Source: Myxococcota bacterium
GTDB taxonomy: Bacteria > Myxococcota_A > UBA9160 > UBA4427
Direction of reading: 5' to 3'
NCBI GenBank assembly: GCA_030748735.1
Contig: JASMLK010000151.1
Location: 1-49,651 of the forward strand
Length of the DNA stretch: 49,651 nt
Position numbers and translations under genes: made by a program. The notes under the pieces are model-generated. The model saw only the letters and a list, made by a program, of their open reading frames with translations. It was not told where the DNA came from and did not search any database. This document shows positions 16,005 to 24,111 of this stretch, one piece after another (position 1 is the stretch's first letter; the number at the start of each line of letters is the position of its first letter).

Positions 16005-16225
16005 TCAGCCGCTGTTCTCGGGGCGAACGATCCCAGGATCCTTGCAGATCTTGCGTGCGAGGTTCTCGTTGATCTCGCGATGACGCGGAACAGTCGAGAC
16101 GGTTCGCGCGGATGGATTCCAGAAGACAGTGTGGCGGGCACCTTCGCGCCGGACCTCACAGCCGTGCGACATCAAGTGCCTACAGCTGTGCCTCATGGAA
16201 TGCGCACGAGATCGCGTCGCTTCAT
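16005..16225 (-). pseudogene. hicA: Frameshifted HicA-type toxin
   Basis: HicA toxins (YcfA family) are about 60-residue mRNA interferases starting MKRR-L-x-L-xxHGC. Here the expected start MKRRDLV is encoded from ATG 16225, but the frame meets a stop after three more codons. The remainder (HLMSHGCEVRREGARHTVFW ... VPRHREINENLARKICKDPGI) continues in another frame down to 16005, with the catalytic-region His in GARHTVFWNP. A block of about 23 nt (roughly 16182-16204) separates the two parts; removing it restores one continuous HicA of normal length. The toxin is therefore probably inactive unless translated from ATG 16196, which would lack the first strand and helix. It overlaps hicB by ATGA. 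Confidence 0.75.
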
Positions 16226-16386
16226 CCCGCGATCTTGATGGGCTCGCGGATCACCGGGCCCGGTCCAGCTTCTTCGCGGGCGATGGCTCGGTTTGCGTCG
16301 AGCACGAGGCGCACGGCTTCCCGAAGGTTCTCTCGCGCTTCCTCGAGCGTGGCGCCCTGGGTGTTCGCGTGGGAGGGACAAGAGAC
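16222..16386 (-). pseudogene. hicB: 5'-truncated HicB-type antitoxin
   Basis: The visible part reads SCPSHANTQGATLEEARENL, then REAVRLVLDANRAIAREEAG and VIREPIKIAG. This matches the end of the HicB partial RNase-H fold (CPxxPGxxTQGxTxEEAxxNxxEAI) and its tail. The N-terminal strand that should come before SCP is absent: upstream of about 16386 the frame turns into low-complexity Arg-rich translation that is antisense to the DUF427 gene. The stop overlaps the hicA start (ATGA), the usual coupling of this toxin-antitoxin pair. Together with the broken hicA it is a dead module. Confidence 0.65.
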
Positions 16387-16640
16387 AGGCCGAAAGCGAC
16401 GACACCGTGGTCGTCGAGGGCAATCACTACGTTCCCGTCGCGTCCCTGCGGATGGAGTTCCTCCGCGCGAACGACCACTCGACCCACTGCCCCTGGAAGG
16501 GGGATGCCTCGTACTACGACGTCGTCGTCGGCGGTGAAACGAACGAAAGCGGGGCCTGGTACTACGCCGCACCGAAGCCGGCGGCCGAGCAGATCAGCGA
16601 TCACGTTGCCTTCTGGCGAGGTGTCGAGGTAGGGAAATAG
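16387..16640 (+). pseudogene. 5'-truncated DUF427 protein
   Basis: From AESDDTVVVEGNHYVP onward the sequence matches DUF427 (PF04248): DHSTHCPWKGDASYYDVVV, then AWYYAAPKPAAEQISDHVAF and WRGVEV at the end. Full members start about 10 residues earlier with a WNGxVxAESDDT strand. Here that start is missing and the frame instead runs into sequence antisense to hicB. The nearest in-frame ATG is 16453, which would drop a third of the domain. The C-terminus is complete. No function is established for the family that I can state with confidence. Confidence 0.7.
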
Positions 16641-16649
16641 CGCTTCGTC

Positions 16650-16856
16650 CTACTCGAGTTCGAAGCGCACCATCTTCTTGTAGAGCCCCTCGCGCGTAAC
16701 CCCGAGAAACTCGGCGGTCTTCGCGCGCGCACCGTCGTGGTCTTCCAGTGCACGTTTCACGAACTCGCGTTCGATACGCCAGAGCGTGTCGCTCAGATAC
16801 TCGTCGGAACGGGCTTTGACCTGCATGGCTTCGTAGTAGCGTTGCTTGCGTTTCAC
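16650..16856 (-). CDS. Stand-alone Fis-type helix-turn-helix protein
   Basis: This encodes 68 residues. The C-terminal half (EREFVKRALEDHDGARAKTA, then EFLGVTREGLYKKMVRFELE) is the Fis-family HTH found at the end of NtrC-type activators: a long helix, then xxRTAxxLGVxRxxLYxKMxxxxL. No AAA+ or receiver domain is attached. The start is GTG 16856 with a strong AAGGAG at 16868-16873, which argues for a real small gene rather than a fragment. It may bind DNA as a dimer. Its N-terminal 25 residues are unlike Fis itself. Confidence 0.7.
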   Translation of the reverse strand: MKRKQRYYEAMQVKARSDEYLSDTLWRIEREFVKRALEDHDGARAKTAEFLGVTREGLYKKMVRFELE

Positions 16857-17069
16857 GGTGGGGATGACTCCTTGCCTGCGCGGCGGGGCCTCGGACGTGC
16901 GCCCCCGCGTGCACGCATTCTCACGCGAGTCGAAGCGCTATGCGAGAGGAGTTTTGCGATTCGCTGCAATGCGCCCGGCCGGATGGCGTGCGGCTGTGGT
17001 TTCGCGCCCGGTTGAGAGGCGTACTGTCACGCAAACCGATAGAGGCCCATTGCCTCGGAGTGCGATTGC

Positions 17070-17213
17070 ATGAAAGAGGTCGAAGACATCCTGAGCTTCA
17101 TGATCGAGGTCGAGCAGCTCGAGAGCGTGCTGCGCAAGAGCAGGCCGGTGAAGAACTGGCGCGTCGTGCGAGCGCGGTTCGAAGCGGCATTCGAGCGGGG
17201 GCCGTTTCGATAG
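17070..17213 (+). CDS. 47-residue frame, possible stub of an HD-domain hydrolase
   Basis: The frame starts at ATG 17070 with GGAG (17057-17060) 9 nt upstream. Residues 6-27 (DILSFMIEVEQLESVLRKSR) resemble the N-terminal helix of HD-domain 5'-nucleotidase/hydrolase proteins, where a similar helix is followed by AEHSW metal ligands. Those ligands are absent here; the frame ends after a basic tail. It could be a remnant or an unrelated helical peptide. The stop is only 11 bp from the convergent cofE stop. Confidence 0.35.
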   Translation: MKEVEDILSFMIEVEQLESVLRKSRPVKNWRVVRARFEAAFERGPFR

Positions 17214-17224
17214 GCGCCTACGGG

Positions 17225-17989
17225 CTAGCGGAAGAGATCTTCCGCGGGGTTGCGCAGCATGTCTCGTGTCGCCCCCCGCCCGCCGGGCACGACGCCTTCG
17301 ACGAAGACGGCGGGAATGGCCGAGTCCTTCACCATCAGGATGCCCGCGCCCGCGGCGAGTTGGTCGACGGTCGCCATCGTCGTGACCTGAAGTTCACGTC
17401 CCGCGAGATCGGATTCGCCGCGGTGGTCGCTGATGGGTTCGATGCCCGCACTGCCGACCGCCATGTCGACGAGCCCTTCGCGCCAGGGGCGGCCGAAGGT
17501 GTCGGTCACGACGATGGCGATTTCCCTGGCGCCGCGATGCTCGAGGTCGTTGAGCAGTGCCTTGGCGGAGGCGTCACAGTCGACTGGCAGCAGTATTGCG
17601 GTTTCGTCGCCCGGGGCGTTGGAAAGATCGACGCCCGCGTTCGCGCAGACATACCCGTGATGGGTTTCACAGATCATCACGCGATGGCCGCGCCGCACGA
17701 CGCGCGCCGTTTCGCGCAGTACGATTTCGACGTGGCGCGGGTCCTTTTCGTCCTCTTCGGCAATGCGCCGCGCCTCGTCGCTCGGCTCGATCGTGCATAG
17801 ATCGACGAGCCGCCCCTCGGCCTTCGAGATGACCTTCTGGCAAACGACGAGCACCCCACGCCGCAGCTCGATGCCCGACTCCTTTGCGGCCTGGTCGAGA
17901 ATCGCGGCGAGATCGTCGCCGGGTTCGATCCGTCCCACGCCCCGCAGCGGGCGAAAGCGCAGTCCAGATTCGTCGAGTTCGATGTTCAC
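17225..17989 (-). CDS. cofE: Coenzyme F420-0:L-glutamate ligase CofE
   Basis: This 254-residue enzyme adds L-glutamate to F420-0 using GTP. CofE hallmarks are visible: VVCQKVISKAEGRLVDL, then HGYVCANAGVDLSN, TDTFGRPWREGLVDMAVG and a late glycine-rich GGRGATRDML. The length is that of single-domain CofE, without the fused nitroreductase-like domain of actinobacterial FbiB. Its ATG overlaps the cofC stop (ATGA, 17986-17989). It is the last gene of the F420 operon. Confidence 0.93.
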   Translation of the reverse strand: MNIELDESGLRFRPLRGVGRIEPGDDLAAILDQAAKESGIELRRGVLVVCQKVISKAEGRLVDLCTIEPSDEARRIAEEDEKDPRHVEIVLRETARVVRRGHRVMICETHHGYVCANAGVDLSNAPGDETAILLPVDCDASAKALLNDLEHRGAREIAIVVTDTFGRPWREGLVDMAVGSAGIEPISDHRGESDLAGRELQVTTMATVDQLAAGAGILMVKDSAIPAVFVEGVVPGGRGATRDMLRNPAEDLFR

Positions 17990-18648
17990 GTGTGGTTCTC
18001 CGGGGGTCGGGTCCAGCCGAGGTTTGCGAGGGTGCGACGTGTTTCTTCACCGCCGCCGGGGCGCGCGAGAAAGTCGTCGATGTCCTCGGGATGATCGAGG
18101 TCGATGTCGAGCGAGGGGAGCGCGATCTCGCGCAAGGTGACGCCGCGCTCGCAAGCGGCTTCGCGGTGGCGTGCCGCGCTGTCCGGGCCGAAGCACGAGG
18201 CAATGGCGTCGCACGGTGCGCGAAGCAGCGCCGCGGTTCCCCCGTCGCGCGACGGTGCGAGCGCGACCACCGGGTGTGTGTCGGCTTCCGCGACGGTTTC
18301 GAACAGGCGCTCGACTTCTTCGGGGAGCGCTCCCGCGACGTCGCCGAGCACGACCAACACGCTTTCGCCGGGTGTTCCCGCTTCGTGAATCGCGGCGTCG
18401 ATCGATTCGTTGAGCCCCGGGTCTTCGCGCAGCAGGGCGATTGCACCGGCGGCTTCTGAGGCTTCTGCGACCGAGGGGTCCGGGGTGACGACGACGACGC
18501 GATCGAGTGAAGGCGTCTTCTGCAGAGCAGCCAGGATGTCCCGCAGCATCGCGAGACACAGCTGCTCGAGCGCGTCACGTTCGAGCCGGGACGCCAGCCG
18601 CGTCTTGCTGCGCGAAAGGTGCTTGATCGGGACGACGGCGAAACTCAT
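17986..18648 (-). CDS. cofC: Phospholactate/phosphoenolpyruvate guanylyltransferase CofC
   Basis: This 220-residue nucleotidyltransferase starts FAVVPIKHLSRSKTRLASRL, the CofC/FbiD pattern (VPVKxLxxAKTRL), followed by VVVTPDPSVAEASEAAGA and VLGDVAGALPEEVE, the metal/nucleotide site. Near the C-terminus LPSLDIDLDHPEDIDDFL matches the conserved DIDTPEDL region. It makes the GTP-activated three-carbon unit that CofD joins to Fo; whether this is 2-phospholactate, phosphoenolpyruvate or 3-phosphoglycerate cannot be read here. ATG 18648 overlaps the cofD stop, which fixes the start. Confidence 0.92.
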   Translation of the reverse strand: MSFAVVPIKHLSRSKTRLASRLERDALEQLCLAMLRDILAALQKTPSLDRVVVVTPDPSVAEASEAAGAIALLREDPGLNESIDAAIHEAGTPGESVLVVLGDVAGALPEEVERLFETVAEADTHPVVALAPSRDGGTAALLRAPCDAIASCFGPDSAARHREAACERGVTLREIALPSLDIDLDHPEDIDDFLARPGGGEETRRTLANLGWTRPPENHT

Positions 18649-19655
18649 CGCGCTTCGGCGCTGCGGAGGCTCAACGCGAGTTCGACGGCCGTCGCCGACA
18701 GGGCGGTCGCGACCCCGATGTCCTTCATCAAGCTGGGCGTTGCGATCGCGTGCAGGCCGAGCGCTTCGATCGCGGGCAGCAATACCTGGTCGACCTCGTC
18801 GAAGACGAAGCCGTCGATCCAATCGCGGTAGAGGGTGGCCACGCCGAGCGCCGACACGTCACAGCCCGACGCACGCAATAGATGATCCGCCGGCCCCTTC
18901 ACCGGCGCGCCACCGATGATCGGCGAGATCGCCACGATCGGAACGCCACGTGCCTCGATGGCTTCGCGAACACCGGGCACCGCGAGGATCGGGCCGATCG
19001 AAACGATCGGGTTGCTGGGGCAAACGATCACGACTTCGGCATTCGCGATGGCGTCGAGCACACCGGGCCCGGGCTTCGCCGCCTTCGCGGCCGACAAGTC
19101 GACGCCCGACACGTTGGCCGGGGATCGTTCGCGCACGAGGTATTCCTCGAAGTGGAGGTCGCGTCCGTCGTCGAGTTGGACGCGGGTCGGCGCGGGATCC
19201 TCCGTCATCGGAAGCAGGCGACACGGCAGCGCGTGTTCGCGGCGCAGTTCGTCGGCGAGGGCGGCGAGGCCCACGCCTTCGTCCATCCGCAGCTTGCGGT
19301 GCAGGCAGTGGGCGAAGTCGCGGTCGCCGAGGCGAAACCAGGTCTCGTGTCCCAGGGCTTCGAGTCGGTCCATCAGGTCGTAGCGATCGCCCTCGAGTCC
19401 GAAGCCGCGGGTCATGTCCACCGCGCCGGCGAGGGTGTAGGTCACGATGTCGAGGTCGGGGGAAACGAAGGCGCCGTAGAACACGCGGTCGTCGCCGGTG
19501 TTCACGATCACGTCGAGCTTCGTCGGGTCGACCGCGCGCACGAGCCCGCGAAGGAGTCGCGCAGCACCGACCCCGCCGGCGAGCGCGAGGATGCGGCCGT
19601 CGAACACGCACTCGCTCGCGTCCGTCAGGGTCGGGGGGCTGGGGTTTGGGCTCAC
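18645..19655 (-). CDS. cofD: 2-phospho-L-lactate transferase CofD
   Basis: This 336-residue protein transfers the activated three-carbon unit to the deazaflavin Fo. The N-terminal LALAGGVGAARLLRGL and VIVNTGDDRVFYG are diagnostic, as are DRDFAHCLHRKLRM and CPSNPIVSIGPIL further on. The start is GTG 19655, one base after the stop of the lipoprotein gene. No Fo synthase (cofG/cofH or fbiC) is in the window, so that part must be elsewhere. Confidence 0.95.
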   Translation of the reverse strand: MSPNPSPPTLTDASECVFDGRILALAGGVGAARLLRGLVRAVDPTKLDVIVNTGDDRVFYGAFVSPDLDIVTYTLAGAVDMTRGFGLEGDRYDLMDRLEALGHETWFRLGDRDFAHCLHRKLRMDEGVGLAALADELRREHALPCRLLPMTEDPAPTRVQLDDGRDLHFEEYLVRERSPANVSGVDLSAAKAAKPGPGVLDAIANAEVVIVCPSNPIVSIGPILAVPGVREAIEARGVPIVAISPIIGGAPVKGPADHLLRASGCDVSALGVATLYRDWIDGFVFDEVDQVLLPAIEALGLHAIATPSLMKDIGVATALSATAVELALSLRSAEAR

Positions 19656-19656
19656 G

Positions 19657-20031
19657 TCACTTCACCGACTGGTCGTCTGTGGTGTCGAACTCGGCCAGCG
19701 CGTGCTCGAGGCGGGTGAGTCGCGCGGCGATCCCGACCATGATCTTGCGCTGGGCTTCGCGGTGGGCGTCGTCGGGAAGTGGCGCGTTCAGCAGGTCGAG
19801 CAGGCGTGAACGTTCGGCGGCGATCTGCGCGGTGATTTCGTCTGGGGTCGTGCCGATTTCGAGCGGGACGGGTTCGTCTTCGAACCAACCGAAGCTCGCG
19901 CAACCTGCCGCGCTCGCGCACGCAAGCAAGCACACCAGCACGGCTGCGGTTCGCCGTCGGCGGGGGCGTGGGCCGGGGCGGGGGCATAGGCGAGCCGTGG
20001 CCCGGTTCGCGCTTTGCGTTCGCTGCTGCAT
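19657..20031 (-). CDS. Small lipoprotein upstream of cofD
   Basis: This 124-residue protein has an Arg/Pro-rich start, a hydrophobic stretch and a lipobox at LACASAAGC, after which a mature part of about 80 residues follows. The mature part is helical with many charged residues (EITAQIAAERSRLLDLLNAP) and has no known domain. The stop is 1 bp from the cofD start, so it shares the transcript, but no link with F420 is known to me. The n-region is long; an internal start is possible. Confidence 0.65.
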   Translation of the reverse strand: MQQRTQSANRATARLCPRPGPRPRRRRTAAVLVCLLACASAAGCASFGWFEDEPVPLEIGTTPDEITAQIAAERSRLLDLLNAPLPDDAHREAQRKIMVGIAARLTRLEHALAEFDTTDDQSVK

Positions 20032-20322
20032 CGCGGGCGAGTCTTCTGGAGGCGGGGTGGGGCGTCAAGCGCGCAGCGGGCCAGTTTCGAGACGCGAGCA
20101 CCGCAATCGTGCGTTGGCATTGCGTATGAACCCGACTTCTCTCGCCTGAGTCGCGTTGCCGCACTCGGGCGACCGGATTCCGTACAGCGCGGCGAGTTCG
20201 TGAGGGATTTCGACTCGGCAGGCGATCGGCACGGCTCTTGCTCGAGGGCTGGGTTGCAGGCCTGGTCGAAGGGCTCGGTCGGAAGCTGGTTTCAGGGGTC
20301 TGTTCGAGGGGGAGGTCGAGTG

Positions 20323-21981
20323 ATGGGTCGCATTGCAGCCATGACGAGCACGCTGTGCTTCGTGTTGTCCCGGGTCGTCATCGGGGCCTTCGTTGCGCAA
20401 CCCGCGGCGGCATTGGCTCCGTTGCATGTCGAGGAAGCGAACGTCACCCACGACTCGCCCGCCAGCAGCGCGCCGCGATATCGCTGGACGCGCAAGGACG
20501 GTGCCGCGCGTCGTGATGCCGGTGGTGTGATCGCGCTGGCGGATCACGCGGGCGTCCTTGCGTCGGCCACGGCGCAGCACGCGACCGTCGTGTACGCGAA
20601 TGCCACGCGCCGCGTCGCCCTCGACGACATCCGCGACCTCGCGTTCGACGACGCGGGGCGTTTGTTCGTGGCCACCGGTCGCGGTTTGTGGTTGTTGGAA
20701 GGAAGTGAAACGACCGCGCCGCGCGACATTTCACCCGCACCCGGCGAAGCGGCCCGGCGCGTACACCGCGTGGTCTGCGAGGAGCGTTGGATCGCGATTG
20801 CGACGGATGCGGGGGCCTACGTTGCGCGCAAGGGGCGCGGGGCGCCGCGCTTCGTGTCGCTGAACGGGAAGTTTCCCGTCGGGCCCGTGCGCGACCTGGC
20901 GATCGCCGACGATGCGCTGATCGCGGTGGTGGGCTCGTCCCTCTGGCGCGCCGAACTCGGAGGCGAAGGGGTGCCCTTCGCGGTGCGCGAACTCTTGCTG
21001 CCGTCGCGCATCGACGGCGAGGGCACGTTGTCCCTTACCGCCCGCTTGCCCGCAGACGCGCTCGTACTCGCGACGGGCAGCGCCTTGTATCTGCGCGCGG
21101 ATACGGGAGCGGACAGCGGAGGCTCAGCGCAGTGGACTTCGCTTCGCCCGGTGTTGCCTCCGGGTGCACGCATTCGGCGCGTCGGTGCGTTCGAGGCGGG
21201 TTATTGGCTTGCGACCGACCGCGGGTTGCTGCTCGCGCGGACCCTGGCCGGCCCCTGGCGACGCGCGGCCGCGCCGGCGGGCCGTGCCGTCGCAGCGGAG
21301 GTGATCGAGCGCGACGGCAAACTCCTGCTGGCCTCGTCGATCGGGCTGCTCGTGGGCGAAGCCCGCGAGCATGGAGCGGCGCTCGAAAGCGCCGACTCCG
21401 GTGGATCGCAGGTCGCTCGAGCGATGGCTCCCCCGCCTTCGATTCGCGCCGTTCATCGGGTGGCCTTGCGCGAGCAGGGGCTCGAAGCGCGCGTGGTTCA
21501 CGAAGCCTGGCAGGGGGTGCGGCGCCGCGCGTGGCTTCCCGTGGTCGGGCTTTCCTTCGATGTGGACCGAGGCCGCAGTCGCGCGAAGGATCGCGACGAG
21601 TCGTTCGTTTCGGGCGGCTATCACACGCTGCATGACCTCGACCGCGATCGCAGTCTCGACCTCGCGGCGGGTGTTTCGTTCACCTGGGATTTGCGCGACG
21701 TCGCGTTCGAACCGGAACAGATCGACCTCTCGCGCGAAGCGCGGCTCGTGATCGGACTGCGCGACGACGTGCTCGACGAGGTGAACCAGCTCTACTTCGA
21801 GCGGCTCTCGGTTGCGAGCCAGCTTGTGCAGGCCATGTCCGACCGCGGTGGCGATGGCAAGGACGTCGCCGCGCCGGGTGCGCTGCGCATCCGCTTGCAC
21901 GAACTCACCGCCGGCCTCGACGCCTGGACGGGTGGCTGGTTCAGCGAGCAGCTCGAACGCGAGGTCCCCGCCCTCGAATGA
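20323..21981 (+). CDS. Exported beta-propeller-like protein with conserved C-terminal domain
   Basis: This 552-residue protein begins with a signal-like segment ending near QPAAALA. Residues about 60-370 contain repeated blades of the form DIRDLAFDDAGRLFVATGRGLWLLEG and VRDLAIADDALIAVVGSSLW, like two-component-regulator/Kelch-type propellers. A C-terminal domain (HRVALREQGLEARVVHEAWQ ... AGVSFTWDLRDVAFEPEQID) ends in a charged helix (LDEVNQLYFERLSVASQL). I chose ATG 20323 because GGAGG (20311-20315) lies 7 nt upstream; GTG 20320 is adjacent. The cell location is probably periplasm or outer surface. Function is unknown. Confidence 0.75.
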   Translation: MGRIAAMTSTLCFVLSRVVIGAFVAQPAAALAPLHVEEANVTHDSPASSAPRYRWTRKDGAARRDAGGVIALADHAGVLASATAQHATVVYANATRRVALDDIRDLAFDDAGRLFVATGRGLWLLEGSETTAPRDISPAPGEAARRVHRVVCEERWIAIATDAGAYVARKGRGAPRFVSLNGKFPVGPVRDLAIADDALIAVVGSSLWRAELGGEGVPFAVRELLLPSRIDGEGTLSLTARLPADALVLATGSALYLRADTGADSGGSAQWTSLRPVLPPGARIRRVGAFEAGYWLATDRGLLLARTLAGPWRRAAAPAGRAVAAEVIERDGKLLLASSIGLLVGEAREHGAALESADSGGSQVARAMAPPPSIRAVHRVALREQGLEARVVHEAWQGVRRRAWLPVVGLSFDVDRGRSRAKDRDESFVSGGYHTLHDLDRDRSLDLAAGVSFTWDLRDVAFEPEQIDLSREARLVIGLRDDVLDEVNQLYFERLSVASQLVQAMSDRGGDGKDVAAPGALRIRLHELTAGLDAWTGGWFSEQLEREVPALE

Positions 21982-22047
21982 TCCCGATCGTTGCTCCGAG
22001 CAACGGCGTGCGTCCCGTTCCTACCCCGAACGAATGGAAACCGATCC

Positions 22048-22773
22048 ATGAACCATGCACTGCAATACACGCACTTTCGAACACGCTCTCGACGCCACCC
22101 GGGCACCCGGTGGTTACGCCGAACGCTGCTGCTCACCGCGGGGTTCTGCCTGTTTGCGGCCCCTGCATTCGCAACCCCGGTGATTTCGGAGGTGTTCTAC
22201 GACGCCGTCGGAAGCGACAACGGCCAGACCTTCGTCGAGATCTACGGCGACGCGGGGACGCTGCTCGACGGCTTGACTCTCGAAGGCGTGAACGGCGCGA
22301 ACGGTGCCGTGGGGCCGATCATTGCGCTGACGGGTGCGATCCCGACCGACGGTGTGTTCGTCGTCGCGGATCTCGACGGTGCCACGACGTCTGTCGGCAA
22401 CGCCGATCTGCTCGCGAACTTCGACTTTCAGAACGGACCCGACTCGATCACCTTGATGAACGGTACGACCGTGCTCGACGCCGTGGGGTACGGCGTCTTC
22501 GGCGCGGGCGAGATCTTCGCCGGCGAGGGCAACCCGGCGCCCGACGCACCGGCGGGTTCGAGTCTGGCGCGGGTCTTTGCCAACCTCGATCAGGACGACA
22601 ACGCGCTCGACTTCGTCGTGCTCGCCGCCCCCACGCCCGGTGAAGTGGAACTCATGGCCGTCCCCGAACCGGGCACGGGTCTGCTGAGTGCGCTGGGTCT
22701 CGCGATGTTGGGCGTGCGGCGGCGCGGGAAGCGGGGCTTCAGTCGCGATCGTCGCCCAGCCCGAGTTCGCTGA
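22048..22773 (+). CDS. PEP-CTERM sorted protein with lamin-tail-like domain
   Basis: This 241-residue protein has an N-terminal signal (RTLLLTAGFCLFAAPAFA), then a beta-sandwich resembling the lamin-tail domain (VISEVFYDAVGSDNGQTFVE, LTLEGVNG, GVFVVADLDG, DSITLMNG, VLDAVGYGVFG). It ends with the sorting signal AVPEPGTGLLSALGLAM and a basic cluster RRRGKR. PEP-CTERM tails are recognised by exosortase, which removes them during export. The last 35 bp overlap the convergent CoA transferase gene, adding a short tail after the basic cluster. ATG 22048 is chosen since the signal peptide then has a normal length. Confidence 0.82.
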   Translation: MNHALQYTHFRTRSRRHPGTRWLRRTLLLTAGFCLFAAPAFATPVISEVFYDAVGSDNGQTFVEIYGDAGTLLDGLTLEGVNGANGAVGPIIALTGAIPTDGVFVVADLDGATTSVGNADLLANFDFQNGPDSITLMNGTTVLDAVGYGVFGAGEIFAGEGNPAPDAPAGSSLARVFANLDQDDNALDFVVLAAPTPGEVELMAVPEPGTGLLSALGLAMLGVRRRGKRGFSRDRRPARVR

Positions 22774-23914
22774 GCAGGGCCTCGCGGTCGGCATCGAGCG
22801 CGGGCGACCCGGGTCGCTGCAGTGGGTCTTCGTGATCGCTGTACTTGATCGGGTTGCCCGCGACACGGAAGCCGCCGAGGGCGGGGTCCTCGACCGAGAC
22901 CACCATGTTGCGGGCGACGATCTGCGGATCTTCGAGCACCTGCGCGACGTTCTGGATGGCGCCGCATGGCACGCCCGCCTCGGCGAGCCCGTCGAGCCAG
23001 TGTGCAGTCGGCTGGGTGCGCGTGGTGTCTTCGATTTCGACTTTGAGTGCAGACTCGTTCTCGGTGCGCAGCGCATTGCTCTCGAAGCGAGGGTCGTGCC
23101 CGAGGTCGGGGCGTTCGATTACGCGGCAGAGTTTCGTGAACAACGCATCGTTGCCGGCCGCGATGACCAGTGCGCCGTCGCTCGTCGCGAAGCGATCGAA
23201 GGGGGTGATCGACGGGTGCCGCGACCCGATCGGCCCCGGCACTTCGCCGCTGGCCTGCAGGCGGGCGATGGCGTTTTCGAGGATCGCCACCTGACTGTCC
23301 AACATGGCGACGTCGACCTTCTGGCCTCGGCCCGTCTGCGCGCGTTCGTAGAGCGCGGCGTTGATCCCCGCACAGGTGAACATGCCCGCGGTGATGTCGC
23401 CCATCGAGGTGCCCACCCGGGTGGGCGCACCGCCGGGTTCACCCGTGAGGCTCATGATCCCGCCCATGGCCTGTACCACGAGGTCGTAGGCGGGGCGTTC
23501 GCGGTAGGGCCCCGTGTGGCCGAAGCCCGAAACCGCGGCATAGATGAGGCGCGGGAATCGCTCGTGCAGGGCCCCCCAGCCGTAGCCGAGGCGTTCCATG
23601 GTGCCGGGGCGGTAGTTCTCGACCAGGACATCTGCGCGTTCGAGCAGGGCGTCGAAGATTTCGCGGTCGCGGGCTTCCTTCAGGTCGAGGGCGACGCTCT
23701 CCTTGCCGCGGTTGAGCGACACGAAGTAGGCCGATTCACCGTTCACGAACGGTCCGATCGCGCGGGCATCGTCGCCGGTCTCGGGGCGTTCGACCTTGAT
23801 GACCCGCGCTCCGAGGTCGCGGAGCATCATCGTGCAATACGGCCCGGCCAGCACGCGGGTCAGATCGACGACGGTGATCCCTGCGAGCGGACCCTTGCCC
23901 GCCGGTTCAGTCAT
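22739..23914 (-). CDS. Class III CoA transferase (CaiB/BaiF family)
   Basis: This 391-residue family III CoA transferase shows VVDLTRVLAGPYCTMMLRDL at the start, VIKVERPETGDDAR, SVALDLKEARDRE, VLVENYRPGTMERLG and the catalytic Asp in GTSMGDITAGM (about residue 170). It moves CoA between carboxylic acids, often in fatty-acid or aromatic breakdown; the substrates here are unknown. The length is normal. It is convergent with and overlaps the PEP-CTERM gene by 35 bp. Confidence 0.92.
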   Translation of the reverse strand: MTEPAGKGPLAGITVVDLTRVLAGPYCTMMLRDLGARVIKVERPETGDDARAIGPFVNGESAYFVSLNRGKESVALDLKEARDREIFDALLERADVLVENYRPGTMERLGYGWGALHERFPRLIYAAVSGFGHTGPYRERPAYDLVVQAMGGIMSLTGEPGGAPTRVGTSMGDITAGMFTCAGINAALYERAQTGRGQKVDVAMLDSQVAILENAIARLQASGEVPGPIGSRHPSITPFDRFATSDGALVIAAGNDALFTKLCRVIERPDLGHDPRFESNALRTENESALKVEIEDTTRTQPTAHWLDGLAEAGVPCGAIQNVAQVLEDPQIVARNMVVSVEDPALGGFRVAGNPIKYSDHEDPLQRPGSPALDADREALLSELGLGDDRD

Positions 23915-24111
23915 GGAGTCGTGCCTTTCGCAAGAGCCCTGGGTGCCGGCGATGCAAGCGTGCCGGCCGTGAAGGGGAACATCCGCGACATTTCGATTCG
24001 AGAAAGCCGCGGGCGCGGCTCATCATACAGGGAACGATTCGGTGTGCCGCTATGCTTGTCGCGTTCGGGCCCGTCCGATGGGGCCCCGAAGCGATTGGAG
24101 GCGGTAGCGAA

